64,000 nt of DNA, from contig NC_050099.1 of the NCBI RefSeq assembly GCF_902167145.1, forward strand, positions 62,080,942 through 62,144,941, written 5' to 3'. Below, one piece after another: positions 60,863 through 64,000 of the stretch. The first letter of the stretch is position 1; each line of letters opens with the position of its first letter. The notes below the pieces were generated by a model, which did not search any database, was not told where the DNA came from, and saw only the letters and a list, made by a program, of their open reading frames with translations. A program made the translations under genes and the position numbers. This DNA comes from Zea mays. Taxonomy: Eukaryota > Streptophyta > Magnoliopsida > Poales > Poaceae.

Positions 60863-60879
60863 TTTTATGGGGGGAAGGA
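60863..60879 (+). promoter_or_regulatory. Gypsy-H polypurine tract
   Basis: TTTTATGGGGGGAAGGA directly before the right LTR, in the same GACGAGATTCTTTTA context as the Gypsy-A tract. Confidence 0.85.
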
Positions 60880-63800
60880 TGTAACACCCCTGGTGTTACT
60901 GTAACTAAAACTTGAGCATGACATCATAAACATTGGCATTGCATATGTTTGAAACACCTAGAGTGCATTCACTAGGTAAAAATTTCAAACAAGTTGTATT
61001 GTTATAGCACTTTGCAAATAGAACCCTGGGTAGGAAACTTAACCCTAAATAGAGATTAAAGGGGTAAGACATAACCCAAATTGAGAAAACCTAAAAGCCT
61101 TATGGGTATAGTCATAAAATATTCCCAAGAATAAACTTGAATCACTTTTATACCCCTGAGATACCAAAAACCCTAATTGGAACCCTCGAAAACCCTAAAA
61201 CCAAACACTAGGGGCCTATGTGCAAAATTAGTCCACTTTTGGACTAAAGTGCAAAAACCAAGTTAAATAAGTATCTTAATTCACATGGTTCACATTTATG
61301 AAGATTTACAAGCCAAACCCTAAGTTTTGGAAAATTTGCAAAAGACCCCAATTGTGATTCCATTCTAAGTCTGAAAAACAGTGTTATGGGCTCAACTTTG
61401 GAGCCTTGTAACTTTTAAATCATAGGGTTTTTGCCCTAGGTCACCACATCAAATTTGTAGACCAATCATAGGAGAAAATTTTTTCTTAAGAGTGTGAGCT
61501 CAGTTGTTAAGAGAAATTTTGAGATAATGGAGCTTGAAATTGGACTGTCAGGTTATTAGGTCTGAATTTTCAAACAAACAGTGCAACCCTTGAGACTTTG
61601 AGCATGGATTCAATTATGATCCAGCATGAATCGGGGTGAGGGGATAGTGCTCGGGGTCTCGGAAATATCACCACCGTGGATAAGTCCGGCCGGTAAAACA
61701 AATCCGACCACCGTACTAGCTTGTCGCGGTGGAACCCGATAGGCTCGCCGGTGAACCGCCGTCGCACGGCCTTGTGCCACATATCCGAGTACCTCCACCG
61801 CATCGCAATGATTCGTTTTAGCTTCCCGTCGATCACCGGAGTAGTCGCCACGACGGTTGACACGAGTTCACTTGCACCAGTAACCTTTCCCCAATCCGGC
61901 TGCCACCGCGCCATCCTCAATTCAAGCGCCACCGTCCTTGGAAGCTATAAATCGAGCCCGCCGTTAGCTCCGCAACCTCATTACACATCACACCGTCCAG
62001 TATCGCCCCCAAGCTTGCAACCGTGAGCTCCAATTTCAAGTTTCCGGTCAGCCGCAGGGTCGAGCTAACCGCGGCCAGCCCCTTTCCGGTCAGTTCATCC
62101 CCCTCTCTCCCTCGTTTGAGCACTCTTATAGCTCTGTGATGCTTGCCAAGCCACCAATTCGAACTAAGAGATCACCAATCACCGGGAACGCGATCAAATG
62201 TTCATAACCTTCGCTGTTCTCGTGGGCAGAATAGAATAGGTCACCATTCGTGCAATTAAGTTATGGGAAATACTCTTTAGATCGTGGATTTGGTTTAGTC
62301 CGAAGCTGAGCACCAGTCTTGATCTTCTCCGACCGGTCTAGCTCGCCGGTGTTGGGTTTCCCGTGTGGAGCGTCGTCGGGGACCGGCCGGTGTAAAGAAA
62401 TAGAATTTCTTGGACCTCGGTGCAAGTTGTCACTGACTCATAAGCATAGTAACCGAACCCAACTTCCATTAGCCAAAACCCCGAGGACCTCTGCGCAAAG
62501 TCCCCCTCGCGGGCGCGGGCGCGCGCACGCTTCTGCGTGGACCTGGGCCGCCTGGGCCAGAAATAGCCCATCACTATTTAGATCTTTTTCTTTTTCAGTA
62601 GAGCTTTGGAAATTTGTTAAATATTGTAGAAAAATCCTAAAATTGTGAAACCAATTTTCCCAGGCTTCTTATTTTCCATAGAACTTAATAAAAATAGTTG
62701 TATGAATTTTAGGTTAAATAAGGAATTTTAAGGCATTTAAAGTAGTTTAAAGTATTAGTTCTGGATTTTTAGAAAACATATCGTAATTCCAAAAATGTCC
62801 AAACTTTTTATATGAGTTCTATACATTATTTAGAGGCCTTGGGTAGAATTTGGGTTGATTTGGACCTTGTCTGATACTTAGAACCTAAAACCCCCCGCCC
62901 TTTGAACTCCTTTACTGACTCCGGAAACCCTAAGTTCTCGGAGTTCCGTGAAGAAAAGTTGTATTCAAGACTTAGATAATAAATCTTTATTATCTTTGCA
63001 CTCTCATGAGCATTACATGGCATTCATTCTTATATATATACATATATGGTTATATCTAGAAAACGAAGAAGAGATTGAAGTGACCGAAGAGAAGACACCA
63101 CCACCTTCGGATTCTCAGGCCGGGAATTGTTTCTACTTCGATATCTGCAGGTCCGAGCCTGACTCACCTACTAACGAAGGCAAGCCCCGGTGCATTTGCC
63201 ACCTTCCTTGATGTTTTTAAAATCTTTCTCACTTGATTGATGCATTAGGTGATAGGAGTTGATTGCTAAAACAATTCCTGCATTACCTTCCTTGAATTTG
63301 ATTACCTTCCTTGATCACCCGTTTTACAAAAAGGTTTTGATGCTTAGCCTTGCTTTAGAAAAACAAAATGTTTTGTTTTACAAAAGATGATGTGGCAAGA
63401 GTGGGTGGGATGTTTTCGAAAATAAAACTTGATGGTGGATCTGTCAAAGGCCTTGATGGATCCAACATCGGAAAAGATGTACCTCTGCCAGTTACCAAGA
63501 TTTGGGTTTAAATGATTAAGCTGAGACCGGGCGGGTGACTTGCACGAGAAAGGAGTCTCTGTGTAGTGTCTCCGTCTGAGTCGATTAAGGACCGTGTCGA
63601 TGTAGGCCTGCTGACCGAGGACCCTTTAACTGGTCACATGCCTCGTCATGGGTAAGCCTTGCCTCGGGCAGACTAAGGCCAGAATAAGATAACACGAAAT
63701 GGGCATGGAGCGGTGGCGAGAGTAGCGTGTACCCTCTGTGGCAAGAGGCTGGACGGTGGTGTATCTGTGCTCTCGGTTTGTGTGAACCTGATCTGGTCTT

Positions 63801-64000
63801 AAGAACCCCGGTGGCGGGTTGACATATGCAAGGGTTAAGTGCTACATATGTCGTGTGATCGGAGATCCTCAGCTGAGTATAATCGATTCGGATCGCCGTA
63901 CCTTCGCGGTTATGAAGACTTGGTCACTGACTTACACGTAGCAATCCACTAAAGATGACAGTTTGTTAAGAAATTGGCTAGTGCAGGACAAGTGATTGAA
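60880..64000 (+). repeat. Gypsy-H 3' LTR, first 3.1 kb
   Basis: Direct copy of 52596 onward, lacking the segment corresponding to 53350-53591. It has local differences near 62041-62060, where the left LTR reads differently, and a shorter CTTTTT run near 62585. It is truncated by the window end. Confidence 0.93.

Larger units (their letters stand above)
52596..64000 (+). mobile_element. Gypsy-H, Tekay-like chromovirus, internally deleted (right end outside window)
   Basis: LTR of 4035 bp (52596-56630) starting TGTAACACCCCTGG and ending GGTTCCGTCACA. A second copy starts at 60880 and runs off the window. PBS and PPT place it on the plus strand. The interior keeps a coiled-coil frame, the end of a gypsy protease and a large integrase-chromodomain frame; reverse transcriptase and RNase H are missing. 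The terminal chromodomain-like segment and long LTRs fit the Tekay clade of chromoviruses. Confidence 0.92.

Overview
The window looks like intergenic DNA of a large-genome grass, most probably an Andropogoneae species (maize or a close relative). The evidence is wall-to-wall nested LTR retrotransposons, two Sirevirus-type Ty1/copia elements whose LTRs carry CCGGACA/TGTCCGG palindromes, and several long-LTR Ty3/gypsy elements. I found no host gene, rRNA, tRNA or CRISPR array. The species is inference; the element architecture is read directly from repeated termini, primer-binding sites (PBS), polypurine tracts (PPT) and target-site duplications (TSD).

Layout. (1) Gypsy-A, 1-20486, plus strand: end of its 5' LTR (1-12891), a 1.7 kb non-coding interior and a complete 5.9 kb 3' LTR (14560-20486). 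Its 5' LTR is split by Sire-1 (2445-11944, minus strand, TSD ACTGG), an almost intact Sirevirus with gag and pol. (2) Copia-C, 20487-33050, minus strand: decayed gag plus its 5' LTR. That LTR is split by an 871-bp hAT-like element (24163-25033) and by the very young non-autonomous Gypsy-D (25465-32308, minus strand, TSD CACCT). (3) Gypsy-E, plus strand: end of its 5' LTR (33051-35404), a coding-free interior made of a tandem array, and the start of its 3' LTR (38782-39599). (4) Two reversed gypsy LTR pieces, LTR-F (39600-41957) and LTR-G (41958-43834). (5) Sire-2 (from 43835, minus strand), a decayed Sirevirus. (6) Gypsy-H (52596 to beyond 64000, plus strand) inserted in Sire-2's right LTR, a Tekay-like chromovirus that keeps protease and integrase-chromodomain remnants but no recognisable reverse transcriptase.

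If every junction is an insertion, the order is Gypsy-E > Copia-C > Gypsy-A > Sire-1 on the left and Gypsy-E > LTR-F > LTR-G > Sire-2 > Gypsy-H on the right. All 64 kb would then lie inside one old Gypsy-E copy.

Most interesting observation: the LTRs of all six gypsy families here appear to hold the same hidden layout, a spliced small reading frame. It consists of a GC-rich first exon after the TATA box, a short acidic second exon entered in phase 1 and ending in GAAG followed by GCAAG (a GC-type splice donor in most copies), and a third exon 0.8-1.05 kb downstream after an AG acceptor, entered in the same phase. In three families exon 3 ends in an acidic/aromatic tail. Second theme: roughly 180-bp tandem repeats inside gypsy LTRs (exactly 180 bp five times in Gypsy-A, 181-182 bp in Gypsy-D) and an alternating short/long array inside Gypsy-E. 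I do not recognise a described system matching either pattern.
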